Shown here piece by piece: positions 36,893-45,018 of a stretch of 64,000 nt of DNA. Position 1 is the first letter of the stretch, and each line of letters opens with the position of its first letter. Both the position numbers and the translations under genes were made by a program. Below the pieces are notes generated by a model. That model made no database searches and had not been told where the DNA came from. It saw only the letters and a program-made list of their open reading frames with translations. Source of the stretch: Peristeroidobacter soli (GTDB taxonomy: Bacteria; Pseudomonadota; Gammaproteobacteria; Steroidobacterales; Steroidobacteraceae); NCBI RefSeq assembly GCF_004138485.1, contig NZ_RYEV01000007.1, forward strand, positions 62,001-126,000. Direction: 5' to 3'.

Positions 36893-37447
36893 ATGCGTCT
36901 TGCTTCGAAGTATGTAGCCGCGTTGACGGCGTGCGCCGCGCTGACAGTGACGATGGCATTCGCCGCCCAGGACAAATACTCAGTGAAGGTGCCCGGCGGG
37001 CTCGCGTTCTCCGAGTTCAAGGGCTATGAAAGCTGGGAGCTGATCTCCGTCAGTCACAACGGCGGCCACCTCGCGGCCATCCTCGGCAATCCGGCGATGA
37101 TCGATGCCTACAAGGCCGGCATCCCGGCGAACGGCAAGCCGTTTCCCGATGGCGCCAGGATGGCGAAGGTTCATTGGGACGCCGTCAAGAAAGAAGCTTT
37201 CCCAGGCCAGCCCTGGGCACCGGGCAAACAGGCCGATGTCGATTTCATGGTGAAGGACAGCAAGCGGTTCGCGGACAGTGGCGGCTGGGGATACGGCGCG
37301 TTCAAGTACGACGCCGCCGCCGATACTTTCAAGCCCGCGACCACCGCCGACCAGCCACCGCAGGAGCACGATGCGAAATGCGGATTCGCCTGTCACACGA
37401 TCGTGAAGAATCGCGATTTCGTGTTCACTGAGTATGGGCACCGGTGA
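36893..37447 (+). CDS. Cytochrome P460-family protein
   Basis: A 184-residue periplasmic protein with a signal peptide cleaved near AFAAQD and a cytochrome P460-like domain (FKGYESWELISVSHNGGHLAAILGN split across residues about 35-60; GGWGYGAFKYD). The haem-attachment segment is CGFACH near the C-terminus, with three residues between the cysteines instead of the usual two. TCAGGAG precedes the ATG at 36893. P460 cytochromes oxidise hydroxylamine, but many family members have no known substrate. It abuts the convergent methyltransferase gene with no gap. Confidence 0.85.
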   Translation: MRLASKYVAALTACAALTVTMAFAAQDKYSVKVPGGLAFSEFKGYESWELISVSHNGGHLAAILGNPAMIDAYKAGIPANGKPFPDGARMAKVHWDAVKKEAFPGQPWAPGKQADVDFMVKDSKRFADSGGWGYGAFKYDAAADTFKPATTADQPPQEHDAKCGFACHTIVKNRDFVFTEYGHR

Positions 37448-38134
37448 TCAGCCAGCGTACGCAACCCAGCCACGGAACGTGAAGCCGACATAAAACAAAC
37501 TAACGTCCGTGAAGCCGCCCTCCCGCAGGATTGCTTCATCCTGTTCCGGCGAGAGAATCGGCAGCTGAGCTGCGATGGCAGTACGAGCCTTCTCTGCTTT
37601 GTCACGATCGACGCCGGAAGAAACCGCGAAGGATACATAGCGTGACATCCATAGTGCACGCTCAGCTTCACCTTGCGGGACGCTGAGATGAGCGACAACC
37701 AGCGGTGCGCCGGGTTTCAATCGACGCCGAATCTCCCGGACCGTGCGCAGTCGCTCCTCCGGCGGTACGAAGTGCAGAGTCAGCAAACAACTCGCTGCAT
37801 CGAAGGGCCCTTCAGGTGCGACATCGATGTAACCTGGATGAAGACGCACACGTGACATGAGCGGCCCCAACGTCGCCTCGGCCAGCTTCAGCATTTCAGT
37901 CGACGGATCCACACCATCGAATTGCCAGCTCGGCTGACGTTCCGCAAACACTTTCAGCTCCAACCCGCCGCCGGCGCCCACTACCAACACTCGCGCATCC
38001 AGCGGAGCCCGCTCGGCGAGCAGCAGCGCCGTCATACGTTGCAGATCCGCGAAGCCGGGAACCAAACGCGGCGGGCCTTCAGCATATTGAGCCACGGCCT
38101 GTGGATCGGCAAAAGCGTCAGTGGGTTTGTTCAT
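37448..38134 (-). CDS. Class I SAM-dependent methyltransferase
   Basis: A 228-residue Rossmann-fold methyltransferase. SAM-binding motif I is VLVVGAGGGLELKVFAE, the acidic residue at the end of strand 2 is in FDGVDPSTEML, and the motif IV region is PFDAASCLLTLHFV. It resembles small-molecule methyltransferases; the acceptor is unknown. I start at ATG 38134, which opens the conserved part; the upstream open frame (to 38224) has no family similarity. Confidence 0.85.
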   Translation of the reverse strand: MNKPTDAFADPQAVAQYAEGPPRLVPGFADLQRMTALLLAERAPLDARVLVVGAGGGLELKVFAERQPSWQFDGVDPSTEMLKLAEATLGPLMSRVRLHPGYIDVAPEGPFDAASCLLTLHFVPPEERLRTVREIRRRLKPGAPLVVAHLSVPQGEAERALWMSRYVSFAVSSGVDRDKAEKARTAIAAQLPILSPEQDEAILREGGFTDVSLFYVGFTFRGWVAYAG

Positions 38135-38390
38135 GGGATGGATGAGAACACGGCAAGCGGCGGGACGATAGAGGGACCAACTTGCCGGCCCCGCGCCGTA
38201 CGAGTACTCTTCCCATCCTTCCATTCACCAACCCAGGAGAGGTCAACAGAATTATGACTGTGCGAAACGCGCTCTCCGCCGGGTTGATGCTGCACGCTCG
38301 CTAACCAGCGGGTTTGCGTTTGCCCCGGCGCTGTTACGACCGTTCCTTTGACGAGGAGCGGATGTCGTCGCGTTTTCTTGGGGTTTACGC

Positions 38391-39446
38391 ATGTCCTCTT
38401 TCCATTCCCTGGCACGTCTGGGCTGGCGCCCGTTTCATTCTCAGCAACTCACTCTCGACGATCTGGACACCGCTCATCCCGCGCGCGTAAGCGGCGTGCA
38501 TCGAAGCGGCCTCGTTGTCATTTCCGAGCAGGGAACGGCAACGGTCACCGTCCCGGCTCGTCTACTGGAAGCGTTGGAGTTACCCATCACGGTCGGTGAC
38601 TGGGTGCTCGTGGAGCACGCGGTACCGCGTGTGCAACGAGTGCTCACACCCTATTCCGTGATCAAACGTCACGCGGCGGGCACGGATCATCGAGTACAGA
38701 CCATCGCAGCGAATCTCGACACGCTGTTCGTAGTCACGTCATGCAATGACGACTTCAATTCATCGCGCCTGGAGCGATATCTGGCCGTGGCGTTCGAAGC
38801 GCAGGTCGAACCGGTGATCGTGATCACCAAGGCCGACCAATGCGACAGCGCGCAGACCTTCATCGACGAAGCGACCGCATTGGGCACGACGGCAGCGGTC
38901 ATCGCAGTCAATGCGACCGAAGCGACGGCAGCGATAGCGCTACAACCCTGGCTCCAGCCTGGCCAAACGGTGGCATTCGTCGGCTCCTCCGGTGTCGGCA
39001 AGTCCACGCTGGTCAATACACTCACCGGCAACTCACAACAGGCGACAGGCGGGATTCGCGAGCACGACAGCAAAGGCCGCCACACGACAACGTCGCGAGA
39101 AATGTTTGCTCTCGACTGCGGCGCGTGGGTCATCGATACGCCGGGCATGCGTGAACTGAAGATCGGTGCCGTCGAGTCCGGTTTGCGTACGGTGTTCGAC
39201 ACCATCGAGACCCTGGCAACCCAATGTCGCTTCCGCGACTGCAAGCACGAAGCAGAGGCGGGCTGCGCCGTGCTCGCCGCCATCGCGGCGGGCCAACTCG
39301 ATCCAAGAAGACTCACGAGTTATCGGAAGCTGCAACGCGAAGCGGCACTGGCGGAAATGACGACTCGCGAGCGCCGTGCCCGCGACCGCAGCTTCGGCCG
39401 GATGGCCTCATCGGCACTGAAAGTGAAACAGAAATACAAGCGCTGA
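38391..39446 (+). CDS. rsgA: Ribosome small-subunit-dependent GTPase A
   Basis: A circularly permuted GTPase that checks late 30S ribosome assembly. The 351-residue protein has an N-terminal OB-fold (about 30-90), then G4 (TKAD, 146-149) ahead of G1 (GSSGVGKST, about 199-206) and G3 (DTPGMREL), then a C-terminal zinc site (CRFRDCKHEAEAGC). This order is diagnostic. The 256-nt gap upstream, to 38134, contains only a 16-codon ATG frame at 38254-38304, which I do not trust. The TraR/DksA-like gene follows 112 nt downstream. Confidence 0.95.
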   Translation: MSSFHSLARLGWRPFHSQQLTLDDLDTAHPARVSGVHRSGLVVISEQGTATVTVPARLLEALELPITVGDWVLVEHAVPRVQRVLTPYSVIKRHAAGTDHRVQTIAANLDTLFVVTSCNDDFNSSRLERYLAVAFEAQVEPVIVITKADQCDSAQTFIDEATALGTTAAVIAVNATEATAAIALQPWLQPGQTVAFVGSSGVGKSTLVNTLTGNSQQATGGIREHDSKGRHTTTSREMFALDCGAWVIDTPGMRELKIGAVESGLRTVFDTIETLATQCRFRDCKHEAEAGCAVLAAIAAGQLDPRRLTSYRKLQREAALAEMTTRERRARDRSFGRMASSALKVKQKYKR

Positions 39447-39558
39447 CGTGCCTGACGATTACCGACACCAACCCCAACAATGCCCCTTCACCGGAGGGTC
39501 CGGAACCCGCCGCCCGGCGGCGGGTTACATACCAGTCCAAGCACAAAGGTAAGTGCCC

Positions 39559-39948
39559 ATGATCGATCAACAGCAGGCGCTGGAGTTCAAGACTCGCTTG
39601 CGAGAACGGGCCGAACAGCTGCGCGACGAAGTGCGCCAGACGCGGGCCAAGTCGATTGAAGAGACTCCAAGCAACGTCGCCGAGCGCGCGCGGGATATCG
39701 AGGACGACTCATTCGCGGCGCTGGTCGTGGATACCAACCTGACGGAGATAGAGCGTGACGTCGATGAGCTGCGGATGATCGACTCGGCGCTGCAGCGAAT
39801 CAGCGCGGGCACCTATGGAACCTGCATCGACTGCGGCAGGGAAATCCCATTGGCGCGATTGCAGGCAGAGCCAACGGCCGAGCGCGACGTGGAGTGTCAG
39901 GAGCTCTACGAGAAAACCCACGCGTCGGCGCGCACGCCGAGTCTGTGA
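39559..39948 (+). CDS. TraR/DksA-family protein with altered zinc finger
   Basis: A 129-residue protein with an N-terminal coiled-coil helix pair (about 5-80) and a C-terminal TraR/DksA zinc-finger region. DksA relatives insert their coiled coil into the RNA polymerase secondary channel and change promoter response. The finger reads CIDCGREIPLARLQAEPTAE followed by RDVECQ. The position that normally holds the third cysteine is Asp, leaving three candidate cysteine ligands. ATG 39559 is preferred over the in-frame GTG two codons earlier. Confidence 0.85.
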   Translation: MIDQQQALEFKTRLRERAEQLRDEVRQTRAKSIEETPSNVAERARDIEDDSFAALVVDTNLTEIERDVDELRMIDSALQRISAGTYGTCIDCGREIPLARLQAEPTAERDVECQELYEKTHASARTPSL

Positions 39949-39952
39949 TCCG

Positions 39953-39979
39953 CGAGCGTCGAAGTTACTTCGACGCTCG
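39953..39979. terminator. Perfect 12-bp hairpin between convergent genes
   Basis: CGAGCGTCGAAG (39953-39964) and CTTCGACGCTCG (39968-39979) form a perfect stem. The 3-nt loop (39965-39967) is exactly the stop codon of the convergent DUF4136 gene. No T-run on either side. Possibly a bidirectional terminator for the TraR/DksA gene and the envelope operon. Confidence 0.55.
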
Positions 39980-40507
39980 ATCCGGATATTTCTCCAGCAC
40001 TCTCGCCACGATCTCGCGCGCTTCGTCGTCGTTCGGCTCGGCCTTGAGGAACGAGGCATCGAGCGAGCCGCTCCACACCTGCGCGTTCTTCGCCGCGTCG
40101 ACGATATCGATGGTGAATGTGCCGGCCTGCTCGGCGCGTTTACCGATCGGCAAACTGATGCCGATGCCACCGCCCACACCTCCGGAACCGCCACCCACGC
40201 CGACACCGACGCCCGGCTTGTTCACCGGCCGCTCGTGAATATCGAGCACGTAGGTCACGCGACAATCGCCTTTCTCAGCGGCTTCGGTGTACCCCTTCTC
40301 TTTCAATCTCGCCATCACCTGACTCTTCACGCGCTGTTCGGCGAGCGAGGCGGGTTGCTGCGGAGTGGGCAGCCACTCGAATGACTGGCAATTCGGCAGG
40401 CCGCTCTCCGCCATATCGACGCGCACTTTCGACGGCGCCGTCGCCGTGCAACCGGCAAGCAACGTCGCGCCGAGCATCATGGAACAGGACAGAGCGGCGG
40501 TTCTCAT
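39965..40507 (-). CDS. DUF4136-type lipoprotein
   Basis: A 180-residue lipoprotein with a signal ending in LLAG-C, followed by a DUF4136-like domain (FEWLPTPQQPASLAEQRVKS; TYVLDIHERPVNKPGVG) with a central Gly-rich stretch (VGVGGGSGGVGGGIGISLP). It is the last gene of the seven-gene envelope operon, 8 nt after the peptidase gene. Its function is unknown; the family is common among outer-membrane lipoproteins. I start at ATG 40507, at the signal peptide. Confidence 0.8.
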   Translation of the reverse strand: MRTAALSCSMMLGATLLAGCTATAPSKVRVDMAESGLPNCQSFEWLPTPQQPASLAEQRVKSQVMARLKEKGYTEAAEKGDCRVTYVLDIHERPVNKPGVGVGVGGGSGGVGGGIGISLPIGKRAEQAGTFTIDIVDAAKNAQVWSGSLDASFLKAEPNDDEAREIVARVLEKYPDRASK

Positions 40508-40515
40508 AAGCAGCC

Positions 40516-41283
40516 TCAAGGATCGTACTCGTAATGCCACGGCTCGTAGGGTGATTGCAGCGGCCCGCGGAAGTTACTGCCCTCCAGCGCGGTCTGCAAT
40601 TTCTTGGTCCAGCCCGGCGCATCCCAATTGCGCTTGACCGTGGCCGTCTCGGTAGCCGCCACGATGGCGGCGCCCTTCATGATCTGAAAATCGATGGCCC
40701 GCAGCTGCCCGTGTCGAGAAATCCCCGGGGCCGCGAGCGGCGCGGCCGTCGGGGGCCGCCAATCCGCCAGGAATCGTTTGAAACGCTCGACGTCGTCCGC
40801 TTGATCCACCGATTCATAGCCGGGCCTGGCGAGCTCGGTCAGGGCCTGTCTGTGCAGGGTTGCCGCCACTCGTCCAACGGAGTTGTTGGTATTGAAGCGT
40901 GAGATCTGCTGCTCGAGGCTGCGCGCCTCGGTATTGGCGTATAGCGTGTAACCGGGGTTCTGAGCTTCGAAGCGCCGACGGACGCGCTCGGTCTCGTCCA
41001 TCAACGCACGATATTCCGGCGAGCGGGTGTGATCCTGGATCTCGGCCGTGGTCCAGCTCCAGCGCGAGCGCAGAGTGTCGCCGGCTCGAAGATAGGCTCG
41101 TGCGGCCAGCAAACGGCGCGGCGCGCCGTCGATCCGATTCAACGTGGCAGCCGTGCTCTCAGGCAGGCCCGCCGCGATCTGCTGCAGATATTTATCGAGC
41201 GCATCGTCCGTCGACGCGACCGACATCCGCAGCGGCGCGAGCAGCAAGGCGAGAATCGCGACGATGCCGATGCGCCTTGCCAC
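40516..41283 (-). CDS. M15-like (LAS-fold) peptidase, probably periplasmic
   Basis: A 255-residue exported protein with a signal peptide (GIVAILALLLAPLRMSVAS), an N-terminal helical part, and a C-terminal domain with the LAS metallopeptidase pattern. His191 and Asp198 are in SRHGQLRAIDF, and Glu247 and His250 are in YEPWHYEY. VanY/DacB-type D,D- and L,D-carboxypeptidases use the same zinc ligands (His-x6-Asp and a later His) and catalytic Glu. I infer a peptidoglycan peptidase; this rests on motifs only. It lies 17 nt after the DUF4342 gene and 8 nt before the DUF4136 lipoprotein gene. Confidence 0.7.
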   Translation of the reverse strand: MARRIGIVAILALLLAPLRMSVASTDDALDKYLQQIAAGLPESTAATLNRIDGAPRRLLAARAYLRAGDTLRSRWSWTTAEIQDHTRSPEYRALMDETERVRRRFEAQNPGYTLYANTEARSLEQQISRFNTNNSVGRVAATLHRQALTELARPGYESVDQADDVERFKRFLADWRPPTAAPLAAPGISRHGQLRAIDFQIMKGAAIVAATETATVKRNWDAPGWTKKLQTALEGSNFRGPLQSPYEPWHYEYDP

Positions 41284-41300
41284 TCACATCTCTCCGCGCC

Positions 41301-41600
41301 TCACGGCGACGGCGTCACCGTCGGGGGGGTCTCGACTTCCTTCTCGATGACGATGGAGCCCTTCAGCACCAGCGCGGCGATCGCGCCGATGGCGGCGAGC
41401 TGTGGCGCGAGCAGCGTGCCCACGACACCCAGCGTCAACGGAATATCGATCAATACGCGGCCCTCCTCGTTCTTGATGATCACGCGACGGACGTTGCCGG
41501 CGCGGATGATCTCCTTGATCTTGGACAGCAGCGTATCGCCGCTGAACTGAAATTCTTCTGAACGCGGCGGCTCGTTGCGGGTGGAATGCGTTTCGGTCAT
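41301..41600 (-). CDS. DUF4342 protein
   Basis: A 99-residue protein with the DUF4342 pattern: a short helix (FSGDTLLSKIKEIIRAGNVR), a beta pair (RVIIKNEEGRVLIDIPLTLG) and one hydrophobic segment (VVGTLLAPQLAAIGAIAALV). It is known from Gram-positive and other bacteria without a defined function. Here it is embedded in the Lia/LytSR operon, 23 nt after the response regulator gene, so it may be an output or modulator of that system. ATG 41600 follows GGAGGGAATACTGCC. Confidence 0.82.
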   Translation of the reverse strand: MTETHSTRNEPPRSEEFQFSGDTLLSKIKEIIRAGNVRRVIIKNEEGRVLIDIPLTLGVVGTLLAPQLAAIGAIAALVLKGSIVIEKEVETPPTVTPSP

Positions 41601-41623
41601 GGCAGTATTCCCTCCTTCAGGTT

Positions 41624-42364
41624 TCATCCGATCAGCTCCTTTAACTTGGTGTGGCCGGTGCGCGACATGGGCAACTTGGTGCCGTCCGACAGGATGGCCA
41701 GCCAGCTGTCCTTGCCGTACAGGTCGATCCGCGCCAGGCGTTCCACGTTCAGGATGAACGAGCGGTGGATACGCACGAAACGCGTGGCATCCAGCTGAGT
41801 TTCCAGGTCGCTCATGGTTTGTTGCTTGCGCAGCCGTTTGCCGGCGGCGGCGAACGACAGATAATCGTCCTGGGCTTCGATGTAATCGATACGTTCCAGA
41901 GGCAGCACGTGCACGCGGCCCTCGTGACGAATGAGGATGCGCTCCAGCGTACGCCCGGGCGGACGGGCCGACGCCGACAATTGCTCCGGCGAGGGCGCGG
42001 GCGTCTTGTTTCTCAACCGCTCGGCGGCACGCTCGACGGCGGCCGCCAGGCGCGGCGGCTCCACCGGCTTCAACAGATAATCGACTGCGTGCACCTCGAA
42101 GGCGCGCAATGCGAACTCGTCGAAGGCCGTGGTAAAGATGACCGCCGGCGCGCGCTCGCCCAGCAACTCCAGCACTTCGAAGCCGGACAGCTTGGGCATC
42201 TGGATGTCCAGAAACATCAGATCGGGAACCAACTCCTCGGCCAGCTTCACCGCCTCGAAACCGTTCGCCGCCTGACCGACGACTTCGATCTCGGCCAGCT
42301 TGCTCAAATGCTCGGCCATGATGGAGCGGGCCAGGGTTTCATCGTCGACGATCAGGACACGCAC
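41624..42364 (-). CDS. LytTR-type response regulator (AlgR/LytR family)
   Basis: A 246-residue regulator with a receiver domain at residues 1-120 (phospho-acceptor Asp53 in LMFLDIQMP, Lys in LLKPVEPP) and a LytTR DNA-binding domain at about 145-245 (RVHVLPLERIDYIEAQDDYL; RIHRSFILNVERL). It starts with GTG at 42364 after GAGGAA, and no better start is available. It lies 11 nt downstream of its cognate LytS-like kinase gene. Confidence 0.92.
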   Translation of the reverse strand: MRVLIVDDETLARSIMAEHLSKLAEIEVVGQAANGFEAVKLAEELVPDLMFLDIQMPKLSGFEVLELLGERAPAVIFTTAFDEFALRAFEVHAVDYLLKPVEPPRLAAAVERAAERLRNKTPAPSPEQLSASARPPGRTLERILIRHEGRVHVLPLERIDYIEAQDDYLSFAAAGKRLRKQQTMSDLETQLDATRFVRIHRSFILNVERLARIDLYGKDSWLAILSDGTKLPMSRTGHTKLKELIG

Positions 42365-42375
42365 TGGGGCTTCCT

Positions 42376-43440
42376 CTAAGACGTTGCATGAGTGCTGACG
42401 GCCGGCAGCAGAATCGATACCCGGAACGCGGTCTCGCTGGCGTCGACATCGACGCTGGCACGATGACCGCACAATGTTTCCACGCGCGAGCGCACGTTGA
42501 CCAGGCCGACGCCGGTGCTGCGCGAAGGCGGCCGATCGGGATCGCAGGGATTGCTGACCACCAGCTCCAGGAATCCTTCCCGCCGATGCGCATGCACGCA
42601 GACCTCACCGCCTTCGAGCATGTGCGCAACGCCGTGGTGAACCGCGTTCTCCACCAGAGGTTGCAACATCAGCGGCGGCACTGCCACTTCCTTCACGTCA
42701 TCGGCGATATCGAAACTGGCACGCAATCGATCGCCGAAGCGCACCTTCTCGATGGCCAGAAAAGTTTCGGCCAGCGACACTTCCTCGGCCAGCGGAATCG
42801 CCTGCTGACGCGCCAGGGTCAGGCTCTTGCGAAAGAACGTCGCCATCAGAAAACACATCTGCCGCGCGGCTTGCGTGTCGTTGCCGATCAGCGCCGCCAC
42901 CGAATTCAAGCTGTTGAACAGAAAGTGTGGATCGAGCTGGGCTCGTAGCGATTTCAGCTCCGCCTCGCGCGCCAGCACCTGCAGCTCCAGTGCACGGCGC
43001 TCTGCGTTTCGCGAACGTTGAAATGCGCCAGCGAGATAGTGCCCGAGCACCGCGAGCGATATGCCGATCGCGCCCGCAAAAATCAGCAATGGCAGCAGCC
43101 CCGCCGCCGACTCCGGATACACCTCGCCGTCCGGCACCAGCCACATCGCCCAGCCATAAGCGATCGCGAGCCACACGATCAGCGACACCAGCCCGGCGAT
43201 CGACCACGTCGTGACCATGCGAGCCACCGGTGTGTCGTCCGGCGGCATCGCCTGCACGACATACCAGAACGACAACGACTGCAATCCCAGCGCCACCGCC
43301 ACCGGCACCGCGAACTCCAGCGACCAGTCGACAGGCGCATTGCCGCCGAACACGAACACCACGGTCAACAACAGGCCGAATACCACCCACACGCCGAGAT
43401 ACAGCAGCAGGCGAGCGCGGTGTTTGAAGATCGGATGCAT
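42376..43440 (-). CDS. LytS-type sensor histidine kinase
   Basis: A 354-residue inner-membrane kinase with about four hydrophobic segments in residues 10-140 and no large sensor domain, then a short coiled linker and a His_kinase (PF06580) box with His172 in LDPHFLFNSLNSVAALIG. The ATPase part shows LVENAVHHGV and STGVGLVNVRSRVETLCG. As it lacks an obvious sensing domain, signals are likely relayed by the upstream LiaF-like protein. Its ATG overlaps the LiaF-like stop by 1 nt. Confidence 0.92.
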   Translation of the reverse strand: MHPIFKHRARLLLYLGVWVVFGLLLTVVFVFGGNAPVDWSLEFAVPVAVALGLQSLSFWYVVQAMPPDDTPVARMVTTWSIAGLVSLIVWLAIAYGWAMWLVPDGEVYPESAAGLLPLLIFAGAIGISLAVLGHYLAGAFQRSRNAERRALELQVLAREAELKSLRAQLDPHFLFNSLNSVAALIGNDTQAARQMCFLMATFFRKSLTLARQQAIPLAEEVSLAETFLAIEKVRFGDRLRASFDIADDVKEVAVPPLMLQPLVENAVHHGVAHMLEGGEVCVHAHRREGFLELVVSNPCDPDRPPSRSTGVGLVNVRSRVETLCGHRASVDVDASETAFRVSILLPAVSTHATS

Positions 43441-44351
43441 TAATTCTTGATCTCGACGCCGGCCATCACGACCATGCCTTTGACGACCAGATGTTTGGTC
43501 GGCACGACCGTGGTGGGACGTCGCTTGTCGATGAAGCCGGCCAGCAACGTCGTCACTTCACTGGTCACGGTCCAGTCCGGCGGCACGTAGATTTCCACGC
43601 CGCCCCAGAAGGCGAAGATCTCGATCACCGCGCTGTCGCCTTCCATGCGCGCGCTGGTCAGATCCAGTTTGATACCGCCCATGATGGCGCTCAGATCCGC
43701 GCCACGAAATGGCCGCGAGACCGGCCGCAACTCATGTCCCGACAGCATCGCGAACGAACGGACGAATTCGGCGGTGTCGCCGGCGTGAGCGCTGCCGAAG
43801 CTGGCGCCTCCGGTAAAGCCCTGGCTCGTGCCGGTGTTGGCGCCGCCGGTGTTGGTGGTGGTGCCGTTGGCATTTGGCGGTGTGATCGTGGAGGAGCTGG
43901 GCCCGCTCGGGGGACCGCTCAGCGAACGAAACACCAGCACGCCACCGACAAATAACAGGATGCCCGGCAATATCAGCTGTCCGAGGCTCACATCGATCCA
44001 GCCGATCTTGTCGAGGAAGATCCAGATACCGACCGTGACCAGCACCCAGCCCCAGCCGCGACTGCGTCGGTGTTGAGGATGACGAATCATCGCGACGCCG
44101 ACGGCGACCAGCGCCAGCGGCCACAGGCTGCGCAATACATGTCGCGCTTCGAACCAACCGAGGTTGTCGGCGAGCAGGGTGCCGCCGAGCAGAATGATCA
44201 GGACTCCGACGATCAGCCGCGTCGAGAACATTTCGTGGCGGCTGTGCTGCTGATTCAGCGTGCGGCGCGCATGCAGCGGCCAGTCCTGATCCTGATTGCG
44301 AGTCGGATCCCGATTGGGATCGAACCCATCGTCTCCGGGCAGCTGGGTCAT
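43440..44351 (-). CDS. LiaF-like membrane protein
   Basis: A 303-residue protein with an N-terminal DUF5668-type membrane part of four hydrophobic segments (LIVGVLIILLGGTLLADNLG to LILPGILLFVGGVLVF), a Ser/Thr/Gly-rich linker, and a C-terminal LiaF-type beta domain (LSAIMGGIKLDLTSARMEGD; GGVEIYVPPDW). In Firmicutes LiaF holds the LiaS kinase in check and responds to cell-wall antibiotics. Here it precedes a LytS-type kinase gene and probably plays a comparable gatekeeper role. Its start overlaps the LiaI-like stop by 4 nt (ATGA). Confidence 0.85.
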   Translation of the reverse strand: MTQLPGDDGFDPNRDPTRNQDQDWPLHARRTLNQQHSRHEMFSTRLIVGVLIILLGGTLLADNLGWFEARHVLRSLWPLALVAVGVAMIRHPQHRRSRGWGWVLVTVGIWIFLDKIGWIDVSLGQLILPGILLFVGGVLVFRSLSGPPSGPSSSTITPPNANGTTTNTGGANTGTSQGFTGGASFGSAHAGDTAEFVRSFAMLSGHELRPVSRPFRGADLSAIMGGIKLDLTSARMEGDSAVIEIFAFWGGVEIYVPPDWTVTSEVTTLLAGFIDKRRPTTVVPTKHLVVKGMVVMAGVEIKN

Positions 44352-44722
44352 GACACACCGTTACCCGACGACGGGGGCAGCCGATCGTCATGCCGATGCA
44401 GGATGAAGCCCAGGCCCGCGGCGATCACGAACACCGGCCAGGCACCGCCCCATCCCAAGCCCCACCAGTTATTGATGCTGGTCAGGAAGTACACACCCGT
44501 CGCCACCATCCATACGCCGCCAACGCGGTCCATATGCCGCGTCGGTACGATCAGACCAAATGCGCCGATAGCGACCAGCGCCCACGGCACCACCTGCCAC
44601 CACCCCACCGGCAGCCCGTAGCCCAGGTTGACTGCCAGCAGCAGCCCACCCAGCACGAGCAGGACAATGCCCACCACCAGCCGGGAGCGGCGCGGCCGGT
44701 GCTGTGCGGATAAATCGCTCAT
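44348..44722 (-). CDS. LiaI/DUF5668-like small membrane protein
   Basis: A 124-residue protein with four hydrophobic segments (LVVGIVLLVLGGLLLAVNLG; WALVAIGAFGLIV; GVWMVATGVYFLTSI; WPVFVIAAGLGFIL). It resembles the membrane half of the LiaF-like protein next door, suggesting a duplication. I start at ATG 44722; the upstream open frame to 45085 crosses the hairpin-rich divergent promoter region and is not coding. It is the first gene of the envelope operon. Confidence 0.82.
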   Translation of the reverse strand: MSDLSAQHRPRRSRLVVGIVLLVLGGLLLAVNLGYGLPVGWWQVVPWALVAIGAFGLIVPTRHMDRVGGVWMVATGVYFLTSINNWWGLGWGGAWPVFVIAAGLGFILHRHDDRLPPSSGNGVS

Positions 44723-44899
44723 CGAATGACTCCAGCCGTCAGCCCCGTGGCGCAGGGCCCAGAACGGACCTCGGCTATGCACACAGCTTACTGACGGACT
44801 AACGACCATGGCCTCCGAAACTAAGGGCTGCCGGACGGCCTTACCAGCAACTACCGGTAAACGGCGGATCTGTGCCGGTAAGGTGAGCACGGATGTCTT

Positions 44900-44958
44900 C
44901 TCGTGGCGACTTAACGTCGCCGCGAGCCATGCGAACGCCGGTACCCGGATGTACCGGC
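44900..44958. repeat. Two hairpins in divergent promoter region
   Basis: The first stem is 44900-44910/44916-44926 (10 of 11 pairs, loop TTAAC). The second is a perfect 8-bp stem, 44937-44944/44951-44958, with loop CCGGAT. They lie in the 296-nt gap between the Lia operon and the 45,019 lipoprotein gene. The second loop shares a GGAT core with hairpins at 49003-49020. Apart from these structures I see nothing else in the gap. Confidence 0.6.
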
Positions 44959-45018
44959 CGTCACCGCTCCAGGGAGGGCTGGTACAGCGGTCGTCGAGCA
45001 TTGTTAAGATTCCGTCCC

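Noticed and set aside
38254-38304. 16-codon leader-peptide candidate before rsgA
   Set aside because: No attenuator hairpin pair, no biased codons, and an implausible spacing to the Shine-Dalgarno-like AGGAG.
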